From positions 1-64,000 of the forward strand of contig JAJTEE010000005.1 of the NCBI GenBank assembly GCA_021298215.1: DNA of 64,000 nt, written 5' to 3'. Positions within the stretch are counted from its first letter, which is position 1; every line of letters begins with the position of its first letter. Source of the stretch: Alphaproteobacteria bacterium. Lineage in GTDB: Bacteria; Pseudomonadota; Alphaproteobacteria; Paracaedibacterales; CAITNM01. This document shows positions 1-8,970 of the stretch, piece after piece. A program made the position numbers and the translations under genes. A model generated the notes under the pieces. The model saw only the letters and a program-made list of their open reading frames with translations. It was not told where the DNA came from and did not search any database.

Positions 1-423
1 GGTTCTCACAAAGCTCTTGACTCTATCTAATAAAAAATAAGAGACCTTTACTCAGTGAAACCTATACTTCGTCCCACTGACCCTCTTACCTTCCACATCT
101 TCTTCACTTGTCAATCATCATACGCGACCTTTGCCGCGTCTGCATAACTTAGTCACTTCCCCCTCTTTTGTCAACGCATTTTAACAAAAAATTAACAATA
201 TTTTTTGTTGGGCCCCACACAATGCTGCAGCACTGTTTAAAGCAATGCGATATATAACAAAGCAGAATTGTTCACTGGATCCTGTCCTTCGACGGAAGGA
301 CTGAGAAGAGAAATCTCTACAAAGCTGCTCATGCTACGAGAACAGAGCGTTGGGATCTCATCAACTTTTTCTTAAAAGTTATCGTTTAGGCTAACGCTAA
401 GGGTTTAATTTGGGTGGTTTTTC
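1..423. other. Intergenic region, no gene seen
   Basis: No convincing reading frame or RNA gene is visible in this AT-rich stretch. Around 268-345 there is one copy of the palindromic repeat family that recurs at 1722-1945: a GGATCC start, a stem around CCTTCG, and a tail resembling the ACTCTACAAAGC sequence of the copy at 1760. Bases 180-215 are very A/T-rich and could hold a promoter for the gene at 424, but I cannot place convincing -35 and -10 boxes. Confidence 0.6.
268..345. repeat. Dispersed palindromic repeat, GGATCC-CCTTCG family
   Basis: The sequence starts TTCACTGGATCC, continues with an imperfect inverted repeat around the CCTTCG loop, then GGACTGAG and a CTCTACAAAGC tail. The same order of motifs occurs three times in 1722-1945. 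I infer a dispersed extragenic palindromic element; no transposase is associated with it. Confidence 0.6.
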
Positions 424-1701
424 ATGAAAAAGTTGTTGGTGTGTTTGATCATGTTGATGGGTATAGGGCAGGTTTTTGGGCCAATTATGCCATCAGAAAG
501 CTTGCAAGAGGCCGTTCTTTCTTTAGTACGTTCACAAAATATTACTGCGCTAATAAGAGCTGAAGCTCAATTACGCGAAGGAAGACTGGACATAAGCTCT
601 GTTACAGGTTCATCAAGAATTGCAGGAACGTTACTATCTCATTTTAGAGATAGTGAAGGTAGAGATCAAAACCCCCGCAGCGCAACAACCATTGCCGAAG
701 TACTAAAAGCAAGGCCTGATATTGAGGCAGGATACTTAACCCTCGACGAAAGTGGAAACTACATAGATCGTGATGAATGTTTACGCTCCGTATGCAGAAA
801 TATTGCAAGCACCATATCTGAGGAAAGAAATCGCGCTTTAGTTGCACTAATACGTGACACAGTTGCCGATAGTGCATATAAGCTATATGTTTTTCATGAT
901 TTGCTGCTGCTTGCAAATTATTATCCATCTGTTGAAGAAGCAACTACAGCTTTTTCAACGGCCTCAAAATCTTTTTCACAAACTGGTCTAGATCCCACAT
1001 TAGATACCGAAGCCTTGATGGAATCGTTAGGGCTGGTTGTAATTCCTCATGGGCGCTCTCTGTTTGTTAAAGGAGAAATGCCTATTGTGAAAAAGAGTGA
1101 TGCAAGAACGCGCGATATACTAAAAAAGCAAGAAGAGGAATTTGAACAAACTATCATAAAACAGGCAAGGGAAGAAGTTCGCAAATGGGAAGAAACAAAA
1201 GGCGCAGGAAAAATTCCTTTGTGCACAGAAAGCTTAACTAGCCCTGATCTTGCATTATCTAAGCGAATGGCAGAACCCATAGGTAAGCTAAATGAAAATT
1301 ACACCCCGGCTCGCGGAATACTTGTTACTGAAGGAGAATACCGATCACCCCTCGAAAAAGACAAACGCAAACGGATAGTAGATATAGATACCCTCTATCA
1401 ATTAGAAAGAGAAATATATGGAGATATAATAGACTTTGATTCTCTTATAAAATTACGTTCATTGGCAAAACTTGCTTTGCAACGTGAAACTGAACAACAA
1501 AAAAGCGCTGAAGAACAGGTCGCTGAACGACAAAAAGCTAAAGCTCTTGCCACAGATCTTTTAAAGCAGATAGAAAGCATTCCACAGATAACGTTTAATG
1601 GATTAAATCTAGTAGATGGCAGCTTTAGCGCATCAACGAGAGACAGCTCGTCTGATGCTCTCGGCTCAGGTAAAGGTGAGGAATATCTTGCTGGTAAGTA
1701 G
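424..1701 (+). CDS. Exported protein of unknown function with C-terminal coiled coil
   Basis: I do not recognise a family. The 425-residue product begins with a clear Sec signal peptide: Lys-Lys, then a hydrophobic core rich in Leu, Ile, Met and Gly up to about residue 19. Residues 220-265 and 335-395 are rich in Glu, Lys, Gln and Ala with heptad-like spacing, which suggests coiled coils. The last 25 residues are Ser/Gly-rich. There are few cysteines and no catalytic signature. The ATG follows GGGTGG in a run of T, a plausible ribosome site. It stands alone, followed by the repeat cluster at 1722. Export, lack of a known domain and a low-complexity tail match the other exported unknowns in this window, so a host-interaction role is possible but unproven. 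Confidence 0.7.
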   Translation: MKKLLVCLIMLMGIGQVFGPIMPSESLQEAVLSLVRSQNITALIRAEAQLREGRLDISSVTGSSRIAGTLLSHFRDSEGRDQNPRSATTIAEVLKARPDIEAGYLTLDESGNYIDRDECLRSVCRNIASTISEERNRALVALIRDTVADSAYKLYVFHDLLLLANYYPSVEEATTAFSTASKSFSQTGLDPTLDTEALMESLGLVVIPHGRSLFVKGEMPIVKKSDARTRDILKKQEEEFEQTIIKQAREEVRKWEETKGAGKIPLCTESLTSPDLALSKRMAEPIGKLNENYTPARGILVTEGEYRSPLEKDKRKRIVDIDTLYQLEREIYGDIIDFDSLIKLRSLAKLALQRETEQQKSAEEQVAERQKAKALATDLLKQIESIPQITFNGLNLVDGSFSASTRDSSSDALGSGKGEEYLAGK

Positions 1702-1721
1702 ATTTAATATCGATAACGCAT

Positions 1722-1945
1722 TGGGTCCCGTTCTTCAACGGGAAGACTAAGGAAGAAAACTCTACAAAGCCTCAAGGTAATGGCGCAGCATTATTCACTG
1801 GATCCCGTCCTTCGCCGGGAAGACTAAGGAAAAAATGCTACTGCACGGCTCAAGATGGCGTGAATAATAAAAGCGGAATTATTCACTGGATCCCATCCTT
1901 CGATGGGAAGACTAAGGATGAGACTACAAAACTCAGGATGAAGAA
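1722..1945. repeat. Cluster of three palindromic repeats
   Basis: Three copies of one element begin near 1723, 1800 and 1888, spaced 77 and 88 bases apart. Each has GG(A/G)TCCC(G/A), a CCTTCG or TTCTTCAACG loop with a complementary CGGGA or TGGGA arm, and then GAAGACTAAGGA. Two copies are preceded by ATTATTCACTG. The arms change in a compensated way: CCCGTCC/CGGGA in one copy and CCCATCC/TGGGA in another. The last copy runs to CTCAGGATGAAGAAGAGG, which contains the pssA stop codon. Confidence 0.8.
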
Positions 1946-2769
1946 GAGGCCTGTGCAGCTTTTTGGCTTTTTAAGAATTGTAGATACTTGCTGTAAACCA
2001 AAGGCAAAGAAGCCACGTAGACAAGAATCGCGGCGCTTAAAGTTGGCCAAGGCTCGCTATAGAGGCAACCAAGCAAAATAACAACCATTAACATCACCGG
2101 AATGGTGTGGTGCTGTTTGAAAGGAAGCTTTTTCAAGGAAAGAGTTGGAATGCGACTTACCATCAGCCATCCCACCGCGATCATAACAAAAGCAACCCCC
2201 ACCTCATTGAAATGCACCGAAAAGGATTTTTCAAAAATGAGCGGGCTAAGGCACAAAAGTGCTGCTGCGGGAGCCGGTGCCCCTACGGAAAAGTGCTTTC
2301 CCCAGATTGGCATTTTCGTTTCATCATGCGCCATAACGTTGAACCGAGCTAAACGCAAGACCATGCAGACGCTGAAGAATAAAACAATAGCCCAACCAGG
2401 GTTACCTAAGCTGTGCAACGAAAAGAAATACATGACAAAAGCCGGTGCGATGCCAAAATTAATGACATCTGCAAAAGAATCAAGCTCAGCCCCAAAATGG
2501 CTTGACGTTCCAAGTAAACGCGCAAGCCTGCCGTCCACCCCGTCAAGAAAAGCGGCGAGCAAAATAGCGAAAATAGCTGCCTCCCAGTTTTCTTGCAGAG
2601 CAAAACGAATGCCGGTTATGCCCGAGCAAAGCGCTGTAACCGTAATAATATGCGGCAAAAGCGCGGCAAAAGGCTCAGCTTTTATGCGGCGTTCTTTTAA
2701 TCTTTTGCGCAAGCGTCCCTTCAAGAGCCCTTTGCGCTTTTGGCCTAATTCTTTTTTGCGAAGAACCAT
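1933..2769 (-). CDS. pssA: CDP-diacylglycerol--serine O-phosphatidyltransferase
   Basis: Transfers a phosphatidyl group from CDP-diacylglycerol to L-serine in the inner membrane, the first committed step of phosphatidylethanolamine synthesis. The CDP-alcohol phosphatidyltransferase signature is complete: D79-G80, A83-R84, G93, D97, D101. The N-terminus (residues 1-35) is strongly basic, and six to eight hydrophobic segments follow. The length of 278 residues is normal for alphaproteobacterial PssA. It lies directly downstream of psd with a TAATG overlap, so the two are surely co-transcribed and supply successive steps. Oddity: the stop codon and the final Ser codons fall inside a copy of the local palindromic repeat, so the extreme C-terminus is probably repeat-derived. 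Confidence 0.95.
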   Translation of the reverse strand: MVLRKKELGQKRKGLLKGRLRKRLKERRIKAEPFAALLPHIITVTALCSGITGIRFALQENWEAAIFAILLAAFLDGVDGRLARLLGTSSHFGAELDSFADVINFGIAPAFVMYFFSLHSLGNPGWAIVLFFSVCMVLRLARFNVMAHDETKMPIWGKHFSVGAPAPAAALLCLSPLIFEKSFSVHFNEVGVAFVMIAVGWLMVSRIPTLSLKKLPFKQHHTIPVMLMVVILLGCLYSEPWPTLSAAILVYVASLPLVYSKYLQFLKSQKAAQASSSS

Positions 2770-3452
2770 TAACTCTTCACCCCACGACGCGCTGGCTCAG
2801 GGTTGTTGAGATCAAGCAAAATTGTTTCGCCTGCGATCATGCGCTGTCCCTCAACTACAAGAGGCTCCATACCTTCTGGCAAAAAGACATCCATGCGGCT
2901 TCCAAAACGTATCAGACCGAATACTTGACCTGTTTCCACCGCTTCATGCGCTGAAACATCACAACGAATACGCCTTGCTATAAGACCCGCAATCTGGGTA
3001 AAAGCTACACGTTCACCGGAAGCTGTATCCACAACTATTGTATTACGTTCGTTTTTATCACTCGCTTTATCGAATGAAGCGTTCAAAAATTGCCCTTCAT
3101 GATAAATAACTTTCCGCACTGTTCCACCAATTGGAACACGGTTTACATGTACATCAAACACGTTAAGAAAAATGCTAACGCGCGTACGCTCCTTTTTACC
3201 AAGCTCATATTCAGCAGGCGGCACAACAGAAGCAATTTGACAGACAATTCCATCAGCTGGACTAACGATTAGCCCTTCGCTTATAGGCACAACCCTTGGA
3301 GGATTTCTAAAGAAATACATACACCATACGGTCAATACAGCACCAACCCATCCAAGGTTGGGGTTAATCATCGCCATGACAAAAGCAACGGCTGCAAAAA
3401 TGGCAATAAATCTCCAGCCATCGATATGAATCATTTGCAAAATATTCGGCAT
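2769..3452 (-). CDS. psd: Phosphatidylserine decarboxylase proenzyme
   Basis: Converts phosphatidylserine to phosphatidylethanolamine using a pyruvoyl group made by self-cleavage. The cleavage site is visible as the Gly184-Ser185 pair in the RFGSRMDVF motif, which is typical of the short alphaproteobacterial class. Two hydrophobic segments near residues 13-30 and 34-48 anchor it to the membrane. The motifs SPADG (64-68), FLNVFDVHVNR (95-105) and YHEGQF (117-122) match the family. At 227 residues it is full length for this class. It is the first gene of the psd-pssA operon; its TAA overlaps the pssA ATG by one base. Confidence 0.95.
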   Translation of the reverse strand: MPNILQMIHIDGWRFIAIFAAVAFVMAMINPNLGWVGAVLTVWCMYFFRNPPRVVPISEGLIVSPADGIVCQIASVVPPAEYELGKKERTRVSIFLNVFDVHVNRVPIGGTVRKVIYHEGQFLNASFDKASDKNERNTIVVDTASGERVAFTQIAGLIARRIRCDVSAHEAVETGQVFGLIRFGSRMDVFLPEGMEPLVVEGQRMIAGETILLDLNNPEPARRGVKS

Positions 3453-3645
3453 TTTTAAACTTGTTTTAATTTCCTGCCCACTACAGTGCCGTGATTGCGC
3501 TAAATGTTCAAGAGGGAGAAATTAAAATTGAAAGAAAAAATAAAAATTTGCATTATTTAAATAAATAAAATTCAGATTAAGTATTATTTAATAAATAAAT
3601 ACTATATTTATATTTGAATCTACAATAAATATATTGAAAATTTTT

Positions 3646-4383
3646 ATGAGCAGAAGTTCCTTCCTAAAAATCTTTACCATAGGCGCACTGGCTATTTATA
3701 GCAGTTGCGCCTATGCGAAGATTGGGATTGTTTTTTTGCATGGTCTTGGTGGCAATGCCCAAAGTTGCAAAGAATGGATTAACTTTGCTTTAAAAAGTGG
3801 CATTCGTACTAACGCTGAGCAATGCGCTGTATATATTCCAGAAGCAAAAAATAATTCTTGGTTTGATGTAAACCCTTTACTGCCAGATCTTATTCGTATT
3901 TCTGACCCTTCTAACCAAACGCCGGAAAATATTGGTTCGCTTTTAAACAAAATCAAAGATATGGCTCCTCAGTTCAGGCATCTAAAAAGTGAAATCCAGC
4001 ATTTTATGAAACGTGAAGGAATAAGCATAGAAAACTTGCATTTTGTTGGCTACTCACAAGGTGGAATTTTGGCACAATTGTTAGCGTACTCACTCCCTGA
4101 ATCATGCGGAAGCTTGTGTTTTGCTGGCTGTCCATGGATTTGGATGCCTGGTGAAAAAATTCAAAAACCTTTGTCTATTGTAATGGCCATCAATAAAGAT
4201 GATCCGTACTTCGGCAATGTATACTCCTACTCACGCAATATGTTTATGCAAAAAGTAGGCGCGATATGGTTTAGGAATGCAGTGCATGAAGTTATTAGCC
4301 AAGAAGGCGGCCATGAAATTTCTCATGCTGCTATGGTCGCGGGCACTCAGCATTTCAAAGAGATTCTCAAACTTGATTCTTAA
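3646..4383 (+). CDS. Exported alpha/beta-hydrolase, thioesterase/lipase-like
   Basis: An alpha/beta-hydrolase: HGLGG near the N-terminus forms the oxyanion region, GYSQGG carries the nucleophile (Ser137 counted from the ATG at 3646), and a late HE...H segment supplies candidate catalytic histidines. The pattern and size (about 245 residues) resemble palmitoyl-protein thioesterases and related carboxylesterases, so the substrate is probably an ester or thioester; this is inference. A hydrophobic N-terminus ending at an Ala-Tyr-Ala site indicates export. The frame opens with a TTG at 3634, but the ATG at 3646 gives a cleaner signal peptide; no strong ribosome site supports either. Single gene, AT-rich flanks. 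Confidence 0.75.
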   Translation: MSRSSFLKIFTIGALAIYSSCAYAKIGIVFLHGLGGNAQSCKEWINFALKSGIRTNAEQCAVYIPEAKNNSWFDVNPLLPDLIRISDPSNQTPENIGSLLNKIKDMAPQFRHLKSEIQHFMKREGISIENLHFVGYSQGGILAQLLAYSLPESCGSLCFAGCPWIWMPGEKIQKPLSIVMAINKDDPYFGNVYSYSRNMFMQKVGAIWFRNAVHEVISQEGGHEISHAAMVAGTQHFKEILKLDS

Positions 4384-4508
4384 ATATGCATTTCAAAAAT
4401 TGAACCTTAATGATAAATAACTTAGCCGCATACAGCCAAGTTTCATGAAAATAATAAATTTAATAATGCTTACATAATTAATACTATCCAACAGTGCAGC
4501 GATGCAAA

Positions 4509-6032
4509 TCAATGCGTAGCTGATGCATCAACCTTTTGTTGAGCTTTAGGTGCTAGCCAAATGGCGGAAGCTGCAAAAATGAACGTAAGGGCCACAATCA
4601 TAAATAGGTGGTTGGTCGCCAGCATCACGGCTTGATCTTGCAAGGCACGATCAAGCATCTGTAAAGGTACTGCCGCATCCAACACAGGAGACTGCAGTGC
4701 GGCAATATCGGGCACATTTAGTTTATCGACAAAGTCATGCCGTAACACGTTTGTATGATCTTCCCATGCGGTTGTAATCACCGATGTTGCTAGCGCTCCT
4801 GCCAGCGTGCGCACGAAGCTCATAAGACCAGCAGCTGACGCCATTTCTTCGGGCTTAACACTTGCAAGGGCCAGCGCTGTTAGAGGTACAAAGAAGAACG
4901 GCATTCCAGCACCTTGAAATAACATGGGCAAAGTGACTTGAAGTTGCGTCATATCGGTTGATCCAAATGACCTGTAAAGGGTAAGAAGGCCTAGCCACCC
5001 TACCCCGCAAAAGACAAGGATACGGTGATCGTATTTTGTGGTTAGGTTGGCAGCAATAGGGGCTGCGCAAACAGCAAAAATTCCTAGCGCTGCGGTGGTA
5101 AACCCTGACCAACCTGCGGTATAACCCATAAAATTTTGCAGCCATAAGGGCGTAAGGACGATGGAACAGTTAAAAGCACCAAACGCGAGACACAAGGTAA
5201 GCACACTTATGGAATAGCCTCGATGCCGAAAAACACGAAGATCAACAATAGGATGGGAATGGGTGAGTTCCCAAATTAAAAAGCAGGCAAAGCCAATTAA
5301 GAAAACAATGAAGAGGCCCCAAATAAAATGGGAGCCAAACCAATCATAGTTTTTGCCTTCATCGAGCATGATCTGCAGTGCTGCTACCCACACGATAAGT
5401 AATCCAAGACCGATGAAATCTACTTTGTGTTTAAAAATGGTTGATTCATAAGGTTTAAGAATATTCATTAAGACAAGGCTGCACACGATGGCTAAAGGAA
5501 TATTGATAAAGAAAATAAAGCCCCAGCCCCAATTATCGCAAATATACCCACCCACGACAGGGCCTAAAACAGGCGCTACGAGTGTTGTCATCGCCCAAAT
5601 ACCCAAAGCAGCGCTTTTTTTCTCCTTAGGAAAGATTTGCATAAGCAAAGTTTGGGATAGAGGCATAAGCGGACCGCCAGCTAGGCCTTGGAGCACGCGC
5701 CCACTTACGAGCATACTGAGGCTATCCGCAAAACCGCAAAGAGCTGAAAATACGCCGAATAACAACATACATAAGGTAAAGACACGCACCGTACCAAAAC
5801 GCATAGCTAACCAGCCAGTTAAAGGTACACTGACAGCTTCGGCTACTGCGTAAGACGTAATCACGTAGGTGCCTTCGGATAGAGAAACAGCGAGACCGCC
5901 AGCAATGTCGGATACCGACACGTTGGCAACGGTCATGTCTAATACGACAATAAAATTAGCAAAAGCCAGCAATAAAGCAGCAATGAGAAGAAGTGGGCCT
6001 TCTAGGGGTTTGGGGATGAGAGCGTCTTTCAT
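4509..6032 (-). CDS. emrB: DHA2-family multidrug efflux permease (EmrB type)
   Basis: An inner-membrane drug/proton antiporter of the major facilitator superfamily with the about 14 hydrophobic segments of the DHA2 group. Motif A (WLAMRFGTVRVF) and motif C (APVLGPVVGGYI) are visible, and the length of about 507 residues is normal. AGGAGG lies three bases before the ATG at 6038 but nine before the ATG at 6032, so I prefer 6032. It is the last gene of the outer-membrane factor, EmrA, EmrB set. It is separated from emrA by about 250 bases that carry palindromic repeats and has its own strong ribosome site. Together the three proteins should form a tripartite pump spanning both membranes. Confidence 0.92.
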   Translation of the reverse strand: MKDALIPKPLEGPLLLIAALLLAFANFIVVLDMTVANVSVSDIAGGLAVSLSEGTYVITSYAVAEAVSVPLTGWLAMRFGTVRVFTLCMLLFGVFSALCGFADSLSMLVSGRVLQGLAGGPLMPLSQTLLMQIFPKEKKSAALGIWAMTTLVAPVLGPVVGGYICDNWGWGFIFFINIPLAIVCSLVLMNILKPYESTIFKHKVDFIGLGLLIVWVAALQIMLDEGKNYDWFGSHFIWGLFIVFLIGFACFLIWELTHSHPIVDLRVFRHRGYSISVLTLCLAFGAFNCSIVLTPLWLQNFMGYTAGWSGFTTAALGIFAVCAAPIAANLTTKYDHRILVFCGVGWLGLLTLYRSFGSTDMTQLQVTLPMLFQGAGMPFFFVPLTALALASVKPEEMASAAGLMSFVRTLAGALATSVITTAWEDHTNVLRHDFVDKLNVPDIAALQSPVLDAAVPLQMLDRALQDQAVMLATNHLFMIVALTFIFAASAIWLAPKAQQKVDASATH

Positions 6033-6049
6033 ACGCATGCTCCTCCTGT

Positions 6050-6245
6050 GAATATGGACCTCGCGATCAAGTCGCGGGGCGTCGGTGGAGGTGTCGTATC
6101 GTGGCTTGGCAGAAGAAATGACGTGCCGCGGCTTGACCGCGGTATCCAGGAATCATTCACCACATGGATTGGTGTACGTTGATGGATCCCCGGACTGCCG
6201 CGTGCACCCCCCGCCTTGCCAGGGATGACATACTCATTCTTTGCT
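6050..6245. repeat. Palindromic repeats between emrA and emrB
   Basis: At least three repeat arms sit here: GCGATCAAGTCGCGGGGCGTCGG near 6063, GGCTTGACCGCGGTATCC near 6130, and GGATCCCCGGACTGCCGCG followed by TTGCCAGGGATGACA near 6184-6230. They belong to the family CAAG(C/T)CGCGG-GACGTC also seen near 8915, 18610, 30970 and 60405. They split the two genes of the efflux operon and encode only a spurious 79-residue minus-strand frame. Confidence 0.7.
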
Positions 6246-6289
6246 TTTTTTGCTTTTTTCAAGAGCATCTCCTGAATACCATTATTCTT

Positions 6290-7249
6290 TTAATCCGACA
6301 CATCGATATCAACAAGCATAGATAGGCCTACTTGGAGTGGATGTTTTTTTAATTCTTCAGGGTCGAGTTCAATTCTTACCGGCAGACGCTGCACGACTTT
6401 TATCCAGTTGCCTGTGGCGTTTTGTGCTGGAATCACGGCAAAGGCAGCACCTGTACCACCGGCAATGCCAGCAACCTTTCCATGATATTTAACGGACGAG
6501 CCGTAAAAATCCGCCATGAGCTTGACAGGTTGCCCCACTTTGACTTTGCGAAGCTGTACTTCTTTAAAGTTGGCGTTAACATACAATTCAAGACTTGGAA
6601 CCACAGAAAGCAGCATAAAACCTGGTTGAACACGCTGCCCTAGCTGCACTTGGCGTTTTGCCACAACCCCATCAACGGGAGAACGTACGATGGTGCGGGC
6701 TAAGTCAACTTGCGCTTGCTTAAAAACAGCTTCTGCAGCCTGAAATACGGCTTTCGTTGCGCTGAAAGCATTTTTTGCATTGGTAATTTCTTCTGCTGAA
6801 ACTGACCCAGTTTTTACAAGCGCTAGGCGGCGTTCATAGTCAATTTTTGCGCGCTCACAATCGGTTTGCGCTTTATCAAGTTCAGCTTGAGCTCGAATAA
6901 AAGCAAGCTTGGCGTCGGTATCATCGATGGTTACAAGGACATCGCCGGCTTTGACCACATCAGTATCTTTGCAGTGGACTTCTTTTATAGTGCCAGCAAC
7001 AGCTGCTGAAATTTGGGCGATATCACCTGCCACGTAGGCGTTGTCGGTTGTAATGTGTTTTGAGCCAATTAAAACATAGTAGAGCAATACAAGAACAGTT
7101 ATACCAGCAATGGAAGCACCCAATAGCTGAAAAAGAAGTTTACGTTTTTCTTCAGGTACTGCTTTTTGAAACTGCTGTTTTTTTTGGTGCAGCCCTTTTA
7201 GCAATTTGCCTTTCATTACGTTCATTTCTTTAAGTGTACGATTTTGCAT
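6290..7249 (-). CDS. emrA: EmrA/HlyD-family periplasmic adaptor
   Basis: The membrane fusion protein that links the EmrB permease to the outer-membrane factor. One transmembrane segment lies at about residues 40-62; then come the barrel-sandwich half TTDNAYVAGD, an alpha-helical hairpin rich in Ala, Gln and Lys (about 115-190), the second lipoyl half VVAKRQVQLGQRV, and a beta-barrel ending in QVGLSMLVDIDVSD. The length of 319 residues fits EmrA. The start is supported by GAGG seven bases upstream of the ATG at 7249, and that ATG overlaps the stop of the preceding gene as TAATG, so translation is coupled. Downstream lies the repeat-filled gap before emrB. Confidence 0.92.
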   Translation of the reverse strand: MQNRTLKEMNVMKGKLLKGLHQKKQQFQKAVPEEKRKLLFQLLGASIAGITVLVLLYYVLIGSKHITTDNAYVAGDIAQISAAVAGTIKEVHCKDTDVVKAGDVLVTIDDTDAKLAFIRAQAELDKAQTDCERAKIDYERRLALVKTGSVSAEEITNAKNAFSATKAVFQAAEAVFKQAQVDLARTIVRSPVDGVVAKRQVQLGQRVQPGFMLLSVVPSLELYVNANFKEVQLRKVKVGQPVKLMADFYGSSVKYHGKVAGIAGGTGAAFAVIPAQNATGNWIKVVQRLPVRIELDPEELKKHPLQVGLSMLVDIDVSD

Positions 7250-8694
7250 TATAGAACCTCTGCCTTTGTTTTAGAGCCTTCCACTGGAATAGCTGCAATT
7301 TTGAATCCGCCCCCAAGCGCTTTAATGAGAGCTACATCTAGGATAAAGGCGCGAGCTTTGATTTGAGCCATGGCACGCCGCGCTGTAATTAAGCCGTCTT
7401 CAGCGCGAAGTACTTCTAAATAAGTTGAAAGCCCACCGTGGTAGCGACTTTTGGCAATTTTATGGGCTTTTTCTGCAGCTATAAGTGCTGCTTTTGTTTT
7501 TGATGTGCGTGTAGCTAAGGCTTTATGGCTGGTAATAGCGTCAGCTACCTCACGTAAAGCTTGAAGAATTGCTGATTCATAAGTAGAAAGCGTTGCATGG
7601 TAATCAGCATAAGATGCCATGTAAGCACTTTCAACACGCTTTTTATCGAAAATAGGTAAATGAATGGCTGGTCCAAACGACCCGATGGTTGAATCACTGC
7701 TTAAGAATGTTCCAAGACCAAGTGATTGATGCCCTATATAACCAGTGAGGTTGATATTAGGATAATAGCCGGCTTCGGCGATATTGATTTGGCTTGCTGC
7801 AGCTTTGACCATATATTCAGCAGCAATAAGATCTGGTCGCCTGCTTATTAAATCAGCGGGAATTACTGTTGGCACGCCCTGAGGCACAAGGCTTGATAAA
7901 TTGGGCGAAGTAATTGTTACTGCACGATCAGGAGTTGCCCCCACTAACACAACGAGTGCATTTTTGGTGAGATGAACGCGTTCATCTAATGAGGCATGCT
8001 CAGCTTCTGCCATTGCTAAATTGGATCGCGCTTGCTGAACTGTGCTTTCATTTTCCAGACCGTTTTTATGCCTTTTTTCAAATAAATCGAGCGTTTGTGC
8101 GCGCACCGACATAGTTTCTTGGGCGACTTCAAGTTCTTCAGAGTACTGCGCCAGATTTGCATAGGCCTCAGCAATGGCCGTGCTTAGGATAATTTTTGCT
8201 TGTTCAAACATGAGCTTTGCCGCTTCCACATTTGAAACAGCAGCGTTCAGCGTATCGGTGTTTTTACCCCAAAAATCGAGCTCATAAGAGAAATTCGCGT
8301 TTAGCATACCTAAATCACGAAAGCCCTTTGGCACAAAGTTTTTTGGCACGCCCATGTTGTAGCTTTGGCGAAATTTTGTAAGCGAGCCATCAATGGATGC
8401 TGAAGGAAGATACGAAGCGCCAGCTTTGATAGCTATTGCGTTGGCATTTTGTACGCGCGCCATGGCTTCCGTAATGCTTGGAGAATTTTCTAGTCCCTCC
8501 TCGATGAGCGTTGTTAGTTGCGTATCTTGGTAATCCTTCCACCAGTTATGGTTGGGATAGCTAACATTGTTACTTCCCTGCTTATAGGTGATAAGATCTT
8601 TGCGCAGTTCTGCCTTGGGCCCTAAATCGGGAGTAACCATACAGCCACTCAAAAAAAGCACTAGAATTAGGCTTAGAAAAAAAGAATGGCTCAC
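7249..8694 (-). CDS. NodT/TolC-family outer-membrane efflux lipoprotein
   Basis: The outer-membrane channel of the efflux system. The N-terminus is a lipoprotein signal with lipobox LSGC (Cys18), followed by the family pattern of two long coiled-coil regions. The ISRRPDLIAAE motif, typical of NodT-type RND outer-membrane factors, is present at about residue 285, as are the YPNINLTG segment and a second repeat after it. The start codon is GTG with GGGGA upstream. At 481 residues it is full length. It is the first gene of the outer-membrane factor, emrA, emrB operon. No adjacent TetR- or MarR-type regulator is visible, so control of the pump is not apparent here. Confidence 0.92.
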   Translation of the reverse strand: MSHSFFLSLILVLFLSGCMVTPDLGPKAELRKDLITYKQGSNNVSYPNHNWWKDYQDTQLTTLIEEGLENSPSITEAMARVQNANAIAIKAGASYLPSASIDGSLTKFRQSYNMGVPKNFVPKGFRDLGMLNANFSYELDFWGKNTDTLNAAVSNVEAAKLMFEQAKIILSTAIAEAYANLAQYSEELEVAQETMSVRAQTLDLFEKRHKNGLENESTVQQARSNLAMAEAEHASLDERVHLTKNALVVLVGATPDRAVTITSPNLSSLVPQGVPTVIPADLISRRPDLIAAEYMVKAAASQINIAEAGYYPNINLTGYIGHQSLGLGTFLSSDSTIGSFGPAIHLPIFDKKRVESAYMASYADYHATLSTYESAILQALREVADAITSHKALATRTSKTKAALIAAEKAHKIAKSRYHGGLSTYLEVLRAEDGLITARRAMAQIKARAFILDVALIKALGGGFKIAAIPVEGSKTKAEVL

Positions 8695-8854
8695 TGTTCC
8701 CCTATTTTTTGATGCATACTCACACTTAGCCTACACTATTAAATGTTTACAAGATATTAATCGTGGCATTTTTCACGTGAGAGATTTTTGAGGCTAATTC
8801 TTGAAATATGATAACGAAATATATACATTATAAAGCAAATATTAGGTGGCATAT

Positions 8855-8970
8855 TTCGGCCATATGAGCCTCGCAGTGATGACAAGAGAAAGCTTGCGAG
8901 AATAATTTTTTGGATCCCGCGGTCAAGCCGCGGGACGTCAGTTTTCTAGGTCGCAGGACGTCGATCTCTA
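8855..8970. repeat. Palindromic repeats upstream of the efflux operon
   Basis: GGATCCCGCGGTCAAGCCGCGGGACGTCAG (two halves around CAAG) can form a strong hairpin near 8912-8940. It is preceded by a TGATGAC-type arm and followed by a partial copy with GGTCGCAGGACGTCG. The whole 8695-8970 gap holds only these repeats and an AT-rich stretch that may contain the efflux promoter. Confidence 0.75.

Noticed and set aside
1860-2809. Plus-strand frames opposite pssA
   Set aside because: They are shadows of the pssA coding sequence and the repeat cluster; no ribosome site or family match.
6029-6268. 79-residue minus-strand frame upstream of emrB
   Set aside because: Its sequence is made of palindromic repeat arms (Pro/Arg/Ser-rich) and it overlaps the emrB start; it is repeat translation, not a gene.
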